A DNA stretch of 64,000 bases from Bifidobacterium sp. WK012_4_13 (GTDB lineage Bacteria; Actinomycetota; Actinomycetes; Actinomycetales; Bifidobacteriaceae). Numbering within the stretch: the stretch's first letter is position 1; every line of letters begins with the position of its first letter. The notes under the pieces are model-generated. The model was not told where the DNA came from and ran no database searches. It worked only from the letters and a program-made list of their open reading frames with translations. The position numbers and the translations under genes were made by a program. Positions 9,645-18,538 of the stretch are shown in pieces. The DNA lies in assembly GCF_041080835.1 (NCBI RefSeq), contig NZ_CP129683.1, forward strand, positions 496,001 to 560,000. The letters run 5' to 3'.

Positions 9645-10441
9645 ATAATGGCGATGGGTTAATTTCGGTAGGCATTGCCGACGATCAGGACCTGGTTCGT
9701 GCTGGTTTTGCGATGGTCATCAATTCACAGCCAGACATGCGCGTCGTCTGCCAGGCAAGCGACGGCGAGGAAATCGTATCGCAGTGCAGGCGATTCCACC
9801 CTGATGTGGTGCTGATGGACGTTCGCATGCCTGGCCTTGATGGCATCGGCGCAACCACGCAGATCACGGCGTCCGACGAGCACGCCAGCACGCATGTCAT
9901 CATTCTCACGACCTTTGATCTGGACGAGTATGTGATGTCGGCCATAAACGCCGGAGCTTCTGGATTCCTTCTGAAGGACACCGAGCCGGAGACCCTGCTG
10001 TCATCGATACGGACCGTGTACCAAGGCAACGCGATCATCGCTCCGACCGCCACGAAGCGGTTGGTCGAACATATGATGGAAACGGGGTTCGCTGAGGATT
10101 CCTGGGATAATTCCCAATCCCCTTCCTCGGCACCGCAGCCTTCGATGGTTCAGTCCGGTGCATCGACCTTCCAGGGCATGGACAGGGCCGATGCACCCGC
10201 CGCTTCCTCAGCCTCGAAGTCTCGCATGCCATATCAGGATCGAGAGCTCGACGAGCTGACCGAACGGGAACGCGAGGTGCTTATCGAAATATCCCATGGT
10301 CTGAGCAACCAGGAAATAGCCGAGAAGCTGTTCATCAGTCTGCCGACCGTCAAGACTCATGTCGCGCACATTCTGCAGAAGATTCACGCCCGGGATCGCG
10401 TTCAGGCGGTCGTGTTCGCCTATGAGAACCATCTGGTCTGA
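9641..10441 (+). CDS. NarL/LuxR-family response regulator
   Basis: 266 residues. Receiver domain: acidic pocket D14-D15, phospho-acceptor D60 (VVLMDVRMPGLDG), the conserved Thr in ILTTFDLDEY and the Lys in GFLLKDTEP. After a Ser/Ala/Pro-rich linker of about 55 residues, longer than usual, comes a LuxR/GerE helix-turn-helix: LTEREREVLIEISHGLSNQEIAEKL with TVKTHVAHILQKI. It overlaps the kinase gene by 4 nt, so the two form a two-component pair. The convergent ABC exporter just beyond the terminator is the obvious candidate target, but no operator was identified. Confidence 0.95.
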   Translation: MNNGDGLISVGIADDQDLVRAGFAMVINSQPDMRVVCQASDGEEIVSQCRRFHPDVVLMDVRMPGLDGIGATTQITASDEHASTHVIILTTFDLDEYVMSAINAGASGFLLKDTEPETLLSSIRTVYQGNAIIAPTATKRLVEHMMETGFAEDSWDNSQSPSSAPQPSMVQSGASTFQGMDRADAPAASSASKSRMPYQDRELDELTEREREVLIEISHGLSNQEIAEKLFISLPTVKTHVAHILQKIHARDRVQAVVFAYENHLV

Positions 10442-10450
10442 ATCTTCTTG

Positions 10451-10477
10451 ACGGCAGGCAAGACGGTTGTCTGCCGT
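10451..10477. terminator. Bidirectional hairpin between regulator and ABC permease
   Basis: The stem ACGGCAG..CAA / TTG..CTGCCGT sits 9 nt after the response-regulator stop, in a 55-bp convergent gap with the permease gene. It is probably a shared terminator. Confidence 0.6.
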
Positions 10478-10496
10478 GAGACGTTCGAATCCTGGG

Positions 10497-13118
10497 CTAC
10501 GCTTCGGCCAGTGCTGCCACCGGAGAGACCTTGATTGCCCTTCTGGCGGGGATGATGCTGGAGAGCAAGGCTGCGATCAGAGCGACGAGGATAATCATGC
10601 AGGCCATCTTCCAATCGAATGGCAGCGAGACCGTGCCGAAGGCTGAGAACACCACATACGATCCAAGCCATCCGAATGCAGTTCCCGCAACGATGCCACT
10701 GATGCCGCTGCTGAGCGATATCAGAATCGCCTCGATGGCTAGGGAGCGTCGCAACTGTGACTTGGTCATCCCTATGGCGCGCAGGGTGGCGGATTCCCTC
10801 TGCCGCTCTATCACCGACAGACTCAGGGTGTTCGTGACGCCGATCAGAGCGATGATGACCGCCACCGCCAGCAGGGCGACCAGAATCATCAGCGTCGCGT
10901 TCACCATCTTCTCCCACGTGGCACGCTCTGCAATCGATCCGACGACGTTCACGCTTGCATACGAACCAAGGGCGGCACTGACATTGCTCACCAGATCGGC
11001 AGTGCTGGCCGAACCGTCGCTTTTCAGCCAGATCTGATCGCTTGTCCCGCTGAGCTTCAAGGAATCGAAGGTCGTCTTGGAGACGATGCCATAGAGAGCA
11101 TGCGTGCTGTCCAGTCCGCGGTATGCTCCTGCTGTGACAGGCAGTGACGTCACATTCGACTCTGCACCCGCGATTTCGATCTTGCCTTCCTTCTCAAGTC
11201 CACTGTCCTCGCTTGACGAAGATTGTGACAGGACCAGCCTGCCACCCTCGAGATCCTGCGGATCGACAGTGCCGTGCATGACCTTTGCAACCGTATGAGC
11301 ATCGACTCCATAGATGTCAATCGAGTCACCCCTATACTTTCCACTGGCGATCGTAGCCGTCGCGCTTTGCACCATTTCCGCCTGTCCGACCCCCTGGACC
11401 TTTTCGACCTTGCGAAGGGCCGATGAGTCGAGAGACTGACCCACCGCCTGAATATCGACGCTGTAATGCGAATCAAGGACCGTGGCCATCGTCTGCTTGG
11501 CGCTTGCCGCGCCAATGCCGAGGCAGGAGACAAGCGTGACCCCGATGAGCAGAGCCGAGCCGGTCGCAGCGACGCGACGGCGGTTCTTCTGAATGTTCGC
11601 GCTTGCCAGGGTCGAGGAAGCTCCGATATGCGATATGACAGCCCCTACCGCCTTCAGCATCGCCGGAATCCATAGGCGCGAAGTCATGAGCATGCTGATG
11701 AAGCACAGAATCGCACCCATGATGGCGACAAGGACGTAGCCTTCCTGACTGATGTCATGCGAATCCGTCGTATGGGTCTGCACATAGGTTCCACGGATCG
11801 AAAGCACACAGAGGGCGATTCCGGCAAGAAGCATCAATGAAGCGAAGATGACCCTCAGCTTGCCGGAACGCTTGGTCTCCACGTTTTCCATGGGTTGCAA
11901 CGCTTCAAGCGGCGTCACCTTGGTCGCCATCCGGGCGGAGCTCAGCGAAGCCACGATCGTTGCCAGCAGGGCGAACACGACAGGAATGACGAATACCTGC
12001 CAGCTTGGTATCAGAGCGAACGAAAGACCGCCAAGGGTCGTTCCGGCGACACCGAGAACTGCCATCAGCGCCAACGCGCAGGCAACGCCAAGAACCGAGC
12101 CGACGGTTCCCAGAACGATGGCCTCGAGAATCACGGAGCGGTAGAGCTGACCTTTCCTCGCGCCGATGGTGCGAAGCAATGCCAAGGTCCTTCGACGTTG
12201 CGCGACCATGACCTGGAATGTGTTGCCAATCACCAGTCCGGCGACGAACATGGCGAGGATGCCAAAGACGAGCACGAATGTCGTGATGATGTTGAACTGG
12301 CCTCCGCCCATCTGCTTGATCTGCTGGTCCTCGAGCCGCTGCCTGGACTGCATGGTGAACCCCTGGGGCAGCATATCCTTCACACTGGCGATGGTCTGCG
12401 CCTCGCTTGCGGATGCGACAGGAGCGATCTTGAGAAACAGTTCGGACGCATACAGGCCGTCGAAGCCTGAACCGACGCCCTGGACCTTTGCGATGTCCGC
12501 CTCGCTCATCACGCACGCTCCCCGATAATAGGTGAACGCGCCTGCATCGTCATTCGTGATTCCCACGACCTTCATATCTGATATCGAGCCGCTCGTTCCA
12601 TACCAGCTGTTCTGTGCGGAGGTGCTTGCATTGACCGTCGATCCCACTGAAAGCTTGAGCTGCTTGGCGACGCTGTCTGCGATGGCTATCTGTCCCGAAG
12701 CCTTGGGCCAAGTGCCGGAAGACAGCTTCAGCGGCATGATGGATGTCGGACGGGCTGCGGCGATGGCTATCGAGGACGAGTGATCGGAGCCGCTGTCCCC
12801 TGCATTCGCGCTGATTTCCAAGCGTGTCGAAACGTCCGTCCTCGCTCCTTCCACTCCTGCCATCTTTCTGATCCAGTCGAGGTGGTAGTCGGCGAAGGTC
12901 GTCATGTCGGATGAGCTGTCGTCGGAGGAATCGGTCTGGGTGACGCCATAGTTCGCATCACCGAAGTTCGCTGAAACCTGCTTGCGCAGGGAATAGTCGA
13001 GCGTGTTGCTGAACAGGAAGGTGCATGAGACGAACATGGAACCGACCAGAATCGCGATGGCCGCCGGTATCAGCATTGTCAGATTGCGTTTCATCAATTG
13101 TATGGTTACTGACCACAT
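10497..13118 (-). CDS. ABC transporter permease, FtsX/MacB type
   Basis: An 873-residue integral membrane protein. It begins MWSVTIQLMKRNLTMLIPAAIAIL with an N-terminal membrane helix, followed by a large extracytoplasmic domain (~45-265), a first FtsX module with three helices (~270-400), a fourth helix near 420, another helix near 470, a second extracytoplasmic domain (~510-730) and a second FtsX module (~740-865) with the typical SVIERQRESATLRAIGMTKSQL between helices. This duplicated layout is typical of exporters of peptides, antibiotics or lipoproteins in Gram-positive bacteria. It is transcribed after the ATPase gene at 13240-14073 with about 120 bp between them. The substrate is not deducible. 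Confidence 0.93.
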   Translation of the reverse strand: MWSVTIQLMKRNLTMLIPAAIAILVGSMFVSCTFLFSNTLDYSLRKQVSANFGDANYGVTQTDSSDDSSSDMTTFADYHLDWIRKMAGVEGARTDVSTRLEISANAGDSGSDHSSSIAIAAARPTSIMPLKLSSGTWPKASGQIAIADSVAKQLKLSVGSTVNASTSAQNSWYGTSGSISDMKVVGITNDDAGAFTYYRGACVMSEADIAKVQGVGSGFDGLYASELFLKIAPVASASEAQTIASVKDMLPQGFTMQSRQRLEDQQIKQMGGGQFNIITTFVLVFGILAMFVAGLVIGNTFQVMVAQRRRTLALLRTIGARKGQLYRSVILEAIVLGTVGSVLGVACALALMAVLGVAGTTLGGLSFALIPSWQVFVIPVVFALLATIVASLSSARMATKVTPLEALQPMENVETKRSGKLRVIFASLMLLAGIALCVLSIRGTYVQTHTTDSHDISQEGYVLVAIMGAILCFISMLMTSRLWIPAMLKAVGAVISHIGASSTLASANIQKNRRRVAATGSALLIGVTLVSCLGIGAASAKQTMATVLDSHYSVDIQAVGQSLDSSALRKVEKVQGVGQAEMVQSATATIASGKYRGDSIDIYGVDAHTVAKVMHGTVDPQDLEGGRLVLSQSSSSEDSGLEKEGKIEIAGAESNVTSLPVTAGAYRGLDSTHALYGIVSKTTFDSLKLSGTSDQIWLKSDGSASTADLVSNVSAALGSYASVNVVGSIAERATWEKMVNATLMILVALLAVAVIIALIGVTNTLSLSVIERQRESATLRAIGMTKSQLRRSLAIEAILISLSSGISGIVAGTAFGWLGSYVVFSAFGTVSLPFDWKMACMIILVALIAALLSSIIPARRAIKVSPVAALAEA

Positions 13119-13160
13119 GGGTATGTCCTTATAGTCGTGAAGTACTTGATCTTGCTAACT

Positions 13161-13201
13161 CCCGTGAACGATACGGTTCACGGGCTGCGGCCATCGGCCG
13201 C
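13161..13201 (-). promoter_or_regulatory. Two adjacent hairpins between ABC ATPase and permease genes
   Basis: CCCGTGAAC pairs with GTTCACGGG (13161-13184) and GCGGCC pairs with GGCCGC (13187-13201). They lie inside the ATPase-permease intergenic gap of one transcription unit, so they could attenuate or process the message. There is no T-run, so strong termination is unlikely. Confidence 0.5.
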
Positions 13202-13239
13202 TTACTGGATTTGCAACGCAGGCGCGATGGCCACCGTCG

Positions 13240-14073
13240 TCAGTTCAGGCATGCGGCGTTGAGCTGTGCCTTGTCGGCGGGCTGTGTCGTGGAACGTCGA
13301 CGCTCCTGCATGAGCAGTTCATTCATCCTGTCGGGATTCGGGTTCGCTTCGTCAGCGACGATGCTGCCATCGGCAAACACGATTGCACGGTCGGCATATG
13401 ATGCCGCTATCGCATCATGGGTGACCATGATGATGGTCTGGCCGAAATCGCTCACCGACTTCTTCAGGAATCCAAGCACTTCGGCGCTCGAGACCGAGTC
13501 GAGATTTCCAGTGGGCTCATCGGCAAAAACCACGTCGGGCTTGGTAATCAAGGCTCTTGCGATGGCCACGCGCTGCTGCTGTCCGCCGGATAACTCATTC
13601 GGACGGTGGTTGAGACGATCCTTCAGACCGAGAGTTTCGCTGAGCATGTCGAACCATTGCCTGTCGACCTTCCCACCGGAAAGCGTCAGGGGCATGAGAA
13701 TGTTCTGCCTGGCGGTAAACATGGGAAGCAGGTTGAAGCTTTGGAAGATGAACCCGATTCTATGTCTGCGCAGCATCGTCAGATCGGTGTCGTTCATCGA
13801 GGTGATGTCGAATCCCGAAAAGACGATCTTGCCGTGAGAGGCAGAATCCAGACCCGCAAGCGTATGCATCAGCGTTGATTTTCCGGATCCGGAAGGGCCC
13901 ATGATCGCAGTGAACTTGCCACGTTCGAACGCCACGTTCACACCGCGAAGCGCGTGGACGGCATTCTCGCCTGTGCCATAATCCTTCACCAGATCAATCG
14001 CCTCGATCGCAGTGTCACGATGCAGGCCGGTCTTGGGCAAGCCAGCGGTATTCAAGGAATTCACAGTACTCAT
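13240..14073 (-). CDS. ABC transporter ATP-binding protein (MacB/LolD-like)
   Basis: 277 residues. Seen in order: Walker [10 protein letters not shown], the Q-loop in IGFIFQSFNLLPMF, the signature [15 protein letters not shown], Walker B with the family-typical VVFADEPTGNLDS, and the H-loop IIMVTHDAIAA. The DEPTGNLDS string and size place it with ATPases that pair with FtsX-like permeases. A short non-conserved extension follows the ATPase core (from about residue 235). It should drive the permease encoded downstream. The start is ATG at 14073. The gene is divergent from the class IV aminotransferase, and the shared gap of about 225 bp must hold both promoters. Confidence 0.95.
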   Translation of the reverse strand: MSTVNSLNTAGLPKTGLHRDTAIEAIDLVKDYGTGENAVHALRGVNVAFERGKFTAIMGPSGSGKSTLMHTLAGLDSASHGKIVFSGFDITSMNDTDLTMLRRHRIGFIFQSFNLLPMFTARQNILMPLTLSGGKVDRQWFDMLSETLGLKDRLNHRPNELSGGQQQRVAIARALITKPDVVFADEPTGNLDSVSSAEVLGFLKKSVSDFGQTIIMVTHDAIAASYADRAIVFADGSIVADEANPNPDRMNELLMQERRRSTTQPADKAQLNAACLN

Positions 14074-14298
14074 CTTTCATTCTCCTCCATAGTCGATTGC
14101 GCCTTCTCATGCGCTTGCAAGGCAACACTATGGGCTATCGACGGTGATTGATATCGTGCGAAAGACTGATATTGCGCGCCTCGACGCAGCGGCATCATCC
14201 TTAAGTATGAGAATTCGCTGGGAATCATATGACTGACAGGGAAATGTGTCGCGTGTAGCATGAGCCTTCGTATCAACGTTTATGAATGTGAGGTTCGT

Positions 14299-15258
14299 AT
14301 GACAGGCATCGTTCTTGGAATCGCCGATTCAGCAAGACTGTTCGGCACTGACATGGATACAACGGACATGGACGCATCGGACATGTCATTGGTGACCATC
14401 GTCGCTCCACAGGAACATGTCGTAAGCCCCTTTGACTATGCGGTGACCCGAGGCGACGGAATATTCGAAGCCACGACGGTGTGGCACGGCAAGCCGGTTT
14501 CTCTGGAAGCCCACCTACGCCGACTTGCCCATTCCGCAAGCCTGATGGATCTGCCAAGGCCCAATCTGACATTGTTCTCGCAGGCGGTCGAGGAGATCAT
14601 AGCGCAGTATGACGATCCTGAACCCGGTCCTATTCTGCGAATTCTGGTCTCTCGCGGCTTGGATGCGGATACTGGCATTGGCAGGACCGGCAGCGGGTTG
14701 CCTCACGTCTGGATGTTCCTTGACGCTCATGGAGCGCTGCATCAGACTCGCGCGATCAGCCTGGCGTCGCTGACACGAGGATATTCCGCAGACATAACCC
14801 AGCGTGCACCGTGGCTCCTGCTCGGCGCAAAGACCCTGAGCTACGCGGTCAACATGGCGATGCACAGGGAATGCGACCGCCGTCATGTCGATGATGCCGT
14901 CACCGTCACCGAAGACGGCTTCGTGCTGGAATGCCCCAACTCATCCATCGTCGCACAATACGGAAACCATCTGGTCACCCCGAATCCCGACATCGGAATC
15001 CTTCACGGAACGAGCCAGCGTGAACTCTTCTCATTCATGGCACAGGAGGGCGGCTCCTGGGAATACAGGAAGCTTCCCCTGCCTCAGCTGCAGGAGGCAG
15101 ACCGTCTATACATGACGCACGGCGGATGGGTCATCCCCGTGTCCAGCCTCGACGACAGGAGATATCAGGTGGACGAAAGCTTCGTCGAGCAGGCGAACAC
15201 GGCCATCCACTCTGGAAGGACCGAGAAGGACGCCCTGCTCGTTCGACCGCGTGACTGA
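14299..15258 (+). CDS. Class IV aminotransferase (aminodeoxychorismate lyase-like)
   Basis: 319 residues. The start MTGIVLGIADSARL is preferred, with GTGAGG 6 nt upstream; an upstream ATG at 14260 adds 13 residues. It is a fold-type IV PLP protein: SPFDYAVTRGDGIFEATTVWHGKP near the N-terminus, the Schiff-base Lys in LLLGAKTLSYAVNMAM, and the phosphate-binding VTEDGFVLECPNSSIVAQ followed by GILHGTSQRELF. The family covers 4-amino-4-deoxychorismate lyase, branched-chain and D-amino acid aminotransferases. The layout is closest to the lyase (folate) branch, but no pabA/pabB partner is nearby, so the reaction is left open. A bidirectional terminator follows. Confidence 0.88.
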   Translation: MTGIVLGIADSARLFGTDMDTTDMDASDMSLVTIVAPQEHVVSPFDYAVTRGDGIFEATTVWHGKPVSLEAHLRRLAHSASLMDLPRPNLTLFSQAVEEIIAQYDDPEPGPILRILVSRGLDADTGIGRTGSGLPHVWMFLDAHGALHQTRAISLASLTRGYSADITQRAPWLLLGAKTLSYAVNMAMHRECDRRHVDDAVTVTEDGFVLECPNSSIVAQYGNHLVTPNPDIGILHGTSQRELFSFMAQEGGSWEYRKLPLPQLQEADRLYMTHGGWVIPVSSLDDRRYQVDESFVEQANTAIHSGRTEKDALLVRPRD

Positions 15259-15363
15259 TGCATGCCAGGCTTCGTTCGAACAGGCCATGTGATCGATCGA
15301 CTCCGAGTCGCCAGGCATGAGAGCCGTCGGCCGCGAAGCTGCTGATATGGCGTGACGAAGCAT

Positions 15364-15407
15364 AAGGCTGGGGTCTGTCCGATTGTCATCGGACAGGCCC
15401 CAGCCTT
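15364..15407. terminator. Bidirectional terminator
   Basis: A near-perfect stem of about 19 bp (AAGGCTGGGGTCTGTCCGAT against its complement with one bulge) lies between the convergent class IV aminotransferase and metY genes. It is GC-rich and serves both strands. Confidence 0.85.
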
Positions 15408-15417
15408 ATATGTGAAC

Positions 15418-15469
15418 CCTAGTATTATGTCAGCCCTAGTATTACGAGAAAACTAGTATTATGTCAGCC
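15418..15469. repeat. Three CTAGTATTA units at 17-bp spacing, abutting the metY stop
   Basis: CTAGTATTA occurs at 15419, 15436 and 15453, exactly 17 bp apart; the first and third copies share a longer match (CTAGTATTATGTCAGCCC). The array ends at the metY stop codon. It is one of several short-period arrays in this window. Confidence 0.8.
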
Positions 15470-16780
15470 CTATTCGGCGAGACCGGATTCCTTCAATGCA
15501 GCGAAGCCGCCCCTCAGGTCATCGAGAATGTCGTCGATGTTCTCCGTACCGATGGAAAGACGGATGGTGCCTGGATGGATGCCCTGATCCTCAAGTTCCT
15601 CCGTCGTCTCCTGGGAATGCGTCGTCGAAGCCGGGTGAATGACCAATGACTTCACGTCCGCCACGTTTGCCAGCAGGGAGAACAGGTGAAGATTGTCGAT
15701 GAACACCCGCGCCGCATCCTTGCCGCCCTTGACGTCGAAGGTGAAGATCGAACCTGCGCCATTCGGGAAGTATCGCTGATACAGCTCATGATCGCGACGA
15801 CCAGGAATCGATGGGTGACGGACTGCCTCGACCTCAGGAACCGTCTGCAGGTATTCGACGACCTTCAGCGCATTTTCCACATGGCGCTCAACACGCAGTG
15901 AAAGCGTCTCGGTTCCTTGCAGCAGCAGGAATGCTGCAAACGGCGAAAGGGTCGCACCCGTATCGCGAAGAAGAATCGCACGAATGCGGGTAACGAATGC
16001 CGCAGGACCAAGAGCCTCGAAGAAGTTCAGCCCATGATAGCTGGGGTCTGCCTCGGTAAGCGTCGGGAATTTTCCTGGCACCTCGTTCCAGTCGAACTTC
16101 CCGCCCTCCACGACGACGCCGCCAAGCGTGGTTCCGTGTCCGCCGATGAACTTGGTGGCCGATTCGACCACGACGTCTGCGCCGTGCTCGAGCGGCCGGA
16201 ACAGATATGGCGTCGCGAAGGTGTTGTCCACGATCACGGGCAGGTGGTGCCTATGTGCGATTGCGCTGATCGCCTCGAAATCGGGAAGGTCGGCGTTCGG
16301 GTTGCCGAAGGTCTCGAAATAGACGAGCTTCGTGTTTTCCTGAATGGCATCCTCGAAGTTCTTGGCATCCTCCGGATCGACGAAGGTCGTCGAAATGCCG
16401 TCGCGAATCAACGTGTGCTTGAAGAGGTTGTAGGTCCCGCCATAGATGTTCTTGCTCGACACGATGTGGTCGCCGGACTGGGTGATGTTCCTGACTGCAT
16501 ATTCGACTGCGGCTGCACCGGATGCAACTGCAAGACCCGCAGTTCCACCTTCCAGCGCTGCGATGCGGTCTTCGAACACGCCTTGCGTGGAATTGGTCAG
16601 GCGGCCATAGATGTTGCCGGGATCCTGAAGTCCGAACCGCGCCTCCGCGTGATCGAAGTTATGGAACACATAGCTTGTGGTCGCATAGATGGGCACAGCG
16701 CGGGAGTCAGTGGCTGGATCCGACTCCTCCTGTCCGACGTGCAGTTGTAAAGTTTCGAAACGGTACTTCTTATCTGCCAT
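15470..16780 (-). CDS. metY: O-acetylhomoserine sulfhydrylase (Cys/Met metabolism PLP enzyme)
   Basis: 436 residues beginning MADKKYRFETLQLHVGQEES, with CAAGGAG 5 nt upstream; an extension to 16852 is not supported. The enzyme makes homocysteine from O-acetylhomoserine and sulfide, or acts as a related gamma-replacement enzyme. Seen: YATTSYVFHNFDHAEARFGL near the N-terminus, the PLP-stacking SSKNIYGGTYNLF, DNTFATPYLFRPLEHGADVVVESATKFIGGHGTTLGG containing the Schiff-base Lys, and the C-terminal SIGTENIDDILDDL. The size and the QTLQLHVGQ-like opening fit MetY rather than MetB/MetC. It is a single gene, divergent from the pyridoxal-type kinase, which supplies its cofactor type. Confidence 0.95.
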   Translation of the reverse strand: MADKKYRFETLQLHVGQEESDPATDSRAVPIYATTSYVFHNFDHAEARFGLQDPGNIYGRLTNSTQGVFEDRIAALEGGTAGLAVASGAAAVEYAVRNITQSGDHIVSSKNIYGGTYNLFKHTLIRDGISTTFVDPEDAKNFEDAIQENTKLVYFETFGNPNADLPDFEAISAIAHRHHLPVIVDNTFATPYLFRPLEHGADVVVESATKFIGGHGTTLGGVVVEGGKFDWNEVPGKFPTLTEADPSYHGLNFFEALGPAAFVTRIRAILLRDTGATLSPFAAFLLLQGTETLSLRVERHVENALKVVEYLQTVPEVEAVRHPSIPGRRDHELYQRYFPNGAGSIFTFDVKGGKDAARVFIDNLHLFSLLANVADVKSLVIHPASTTHSQETTEELEDQGIHPGTIRLSIGTENIDDILDDLRGGFAALKESGLAE

Positions 16781-17076
16781 TGCTGCTCCTTGCATGGTCA
16801 CAATACGTATACAGGTATTCATACCGACAACCATCGCTGGCAGTCGTCTCAAGAGCGAGATTATGTGGTCGCAGGGTCAAGCGCAAGCCGGAAACGCTCA
16901 TCAGTTATCGCAATTGCTTATAGCGTCTGAAAGTTTAGCCCGGGACAAGGGTTCCATCATTTGCAGACCGTTAACACAGGAATGCATGCGCGCTCGCAAA
17001 CTGCGCTATGGTTGGGCGTTGAAGGCGGATATCCGAACGGATCCCAGACAAGAGAAGCTAAGGACAGAAGATAGCG
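16781..17076. other. Divergent metY/kinase regulatory gap
   Basis: This 296-bp gap carries both promoters. The only notable sequence is an imperfect dyad near 16805-16827 (GTATACAGGTATTCATAC), a candidate regulator site upstream of metY. I see no riboswitch-like fold that I could support. AAGGAC 14 nt before 17077 is a weak ribosome-binding site for the kinase gene. Confidence 0.4.
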
Positions 17077-17955
17077 ATGACCAACGATGTGACTCTTTAC
17101 GATCGTGACCCTCAATACATTCCACGCGTTGCCGCCGTGCATGACATGTGCGGCTATGGAAAGTGCTCGCTTACAGCGGCCATCCCGATTCTTTCGGCCG
17201 CAGGCTGCGATGTATGCCCCGTTCCGACGGCGCTGTTCAGCGCACATACGATGTACAGGGACTTCACCTTCCACGATACGACCGACATGCTTCCCGGCTA
17301 TCTTGATGCGTGGAAGAAGGAAAATGTGGAACTCGATGCCGTATACAGTGGTTTTCTCGGCAGCGCTGACCAGGTGAGCATCATTCAACGTCTCTATGAC
17401 GAATATCCGACTTCATTGCGACTGGTCGACCCGGTCATGGGCGATGGCGGAAAGATGTATCCCACCTATACGAAGGAACTGTGCGAAGCCATGGGACGGC
17501 TGGCAGATGGCGCTGACATCCTGATGCCGAACCTCACTGAGGCGAGCATCCTCACAGGCCGAGAGTATCCGGGCCAGAATATCGACGACGAGCAGGCGGA
17601 GTCCTGGATTCAGGCACTTCTCGATCTGGGCGCAAAGAACGTCGTGCTGAAGGGCATCGACCGCGAAGATGGCTCGATCCGCAACTACGTGGCATCTGCC
17701 AGACTCGGCGGCGCCGGCAGCAAGGTCGAGCTGGTTCACGAGAAGCTTCCGTTCATGATCCACGGCACGGGCGATGCATTTGCGTCCTCGCTGTGTGGCG
17801 CGGTCATGGCAGGAAAGAACCTGGCCGACAGCGCCCGCATAGCTGGCGAATTCGTGCGCTCTGCGATGATCAGCACACGCAATCAGCCACGATACAAGGA
17901 GCGTGGCGTAAGCTTCGAACTCAACCTTTCAGAGCTGACCTCATTGGTGGGATGA
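17077..17955 (+). CDS. Pyridoxal/pyridoxamine kinase, PdxY-like
   Basis: 292 residues of the PfkB/ribokinase superfamily, expected to phosphorylate pyridoxal or pyridoxamine in the B6 salvage route. Seen: an N-terminal substrate loop VAAVHDMCGYGKCSLTAAIPILSAAGCDVCPVPTALFSAHT, the YSGFLGS motif typical of pyridoxal kinases, RLVDPVMGDGGKMYPTY, ILMPNLTEASILTG, and the anion-hole/catalytic base motif HGTGDAFASSLCGAV. The cytoplasmic fold is complete. It is divergent from metY, whose product needs PLP. A short hairpin follows the stop. Confidence 0.9.
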   Translation: MTNDVTLYDRDPQYIPRVAAVHDMCGYGKCSLTAAIPILSAAGCDVCPVPTALFSAHTMYRDFTFHDTTDMLPGYLDAWKKENVELDAVYSGFLGSADQVSIIQRLYDEYPTSLRLVDPVMGDGGKMYPTYTKELCEAMGRLADGADILMPNLTEASILTGREYPGQNIDDEQAESWIQALLDLGAKNVVLKGIDREDGSIRNYVASARLGGAGSKVELVHEKLPFMIHGTGDAFASSLCGAVMAGKNLADSARIAGEFVRSAMISTRNQPRYKERGVSFELNLSELTSLVG

Positions 17956-17957
17956 AG

Positions 17958-17980
17958 TTCCTGCATCTGCATGCAGGAAC
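17958..17980 (+). terminator. Short hairpin after pyridoxal-type kinase gene
   Basis: The stem GTTCCTGCAT / ATGCAGGAAC closes a 4-nt loop just after the stop. There is no T-run. Confidence 0.5.
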
Positions 17981-18106
17981 CAGGTCGTGTGGATGGCCTT
18001 GTGGATTCGTGAATTGTTTTCCACCGCAGCGTTGACGAATTCCACATTCGACCACATCTGTCGTTCCCGGTTTCGATGAGCCCGGATCCATGGTCAACTT
18101 GGATCC

Positions 18107-18538
18107 ATGAACACACAACTTGCAGCACGCACCAAGAACGCTTCCAATCCACTGCCAGACGAGCTTCTGGAACCAGGGCTCAGTCCCAGATCGTTGGGAA
18201 TACTCGGTGAGAGCTATGCGGAGCAATGGCTGACATGCCGCGGCTGGACGATCCTCGACCGAAATTGGCACACGCGGTACGGCGAGCTCGACATCATCGC
18301 CACCGACACCGAAGGCGTCATCGTATTCGTCGAGGTGAAGACGCGAAGAAACCACCGCTTTGGGCACCCCCACGAAGCCGTTGATTTCAGAAAGCGGAGA
18401 AATCTACGCAGGGCCGGCTCGCAGTGGCTTTTCGACAGAACCCATTGCGTGACGCATAATGGCGTTCGTTTCGACGTCATCGGCATATCGGTGCTGGGAA
18501 AAACCGTATATGTCAATCATGTGCGGAGCGCGTTCTGA
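18107..18538 (+). CDS. yraN: YraN/UPF0102 nuclease-fold protein
   Basis: 143 residues. The core GESYAEQWLTCRGWTILDRNWHTRYGELDIIATD, then VIVFVEVKTRRNHRFG, shows the restriction-endonuclease-like arrangement (G-E-L-D ... E-V-K) of UPF0102 proteins. Its in vivo role is not established. It starts the yraN-comM-dprA cluster: the stop overlaps the comM start by one base (TGATG). The same gene order is frequent in actinobacteria. Confidence 0.92.
   Translation: MNTQLAARTKNASNPLPDELLEPGLSPRSLGILGESYAEQWLTCRGWTILDRNWHTRYGELDIIATDTEGVIVFVEVKTRRNHRFGHPHEAVDFRKRRNLRRAGSQWLFDRTHCVTHNGVRFDVIGISVLGKTVYVNHVRSAF

Noticed and set aside
16781..17076. SAM or other riboswitch upstream of metY
   Set aside because: No conserved core or pairing pattern of known SAM riboswitches could be assigned; only a weak dyad is seen.
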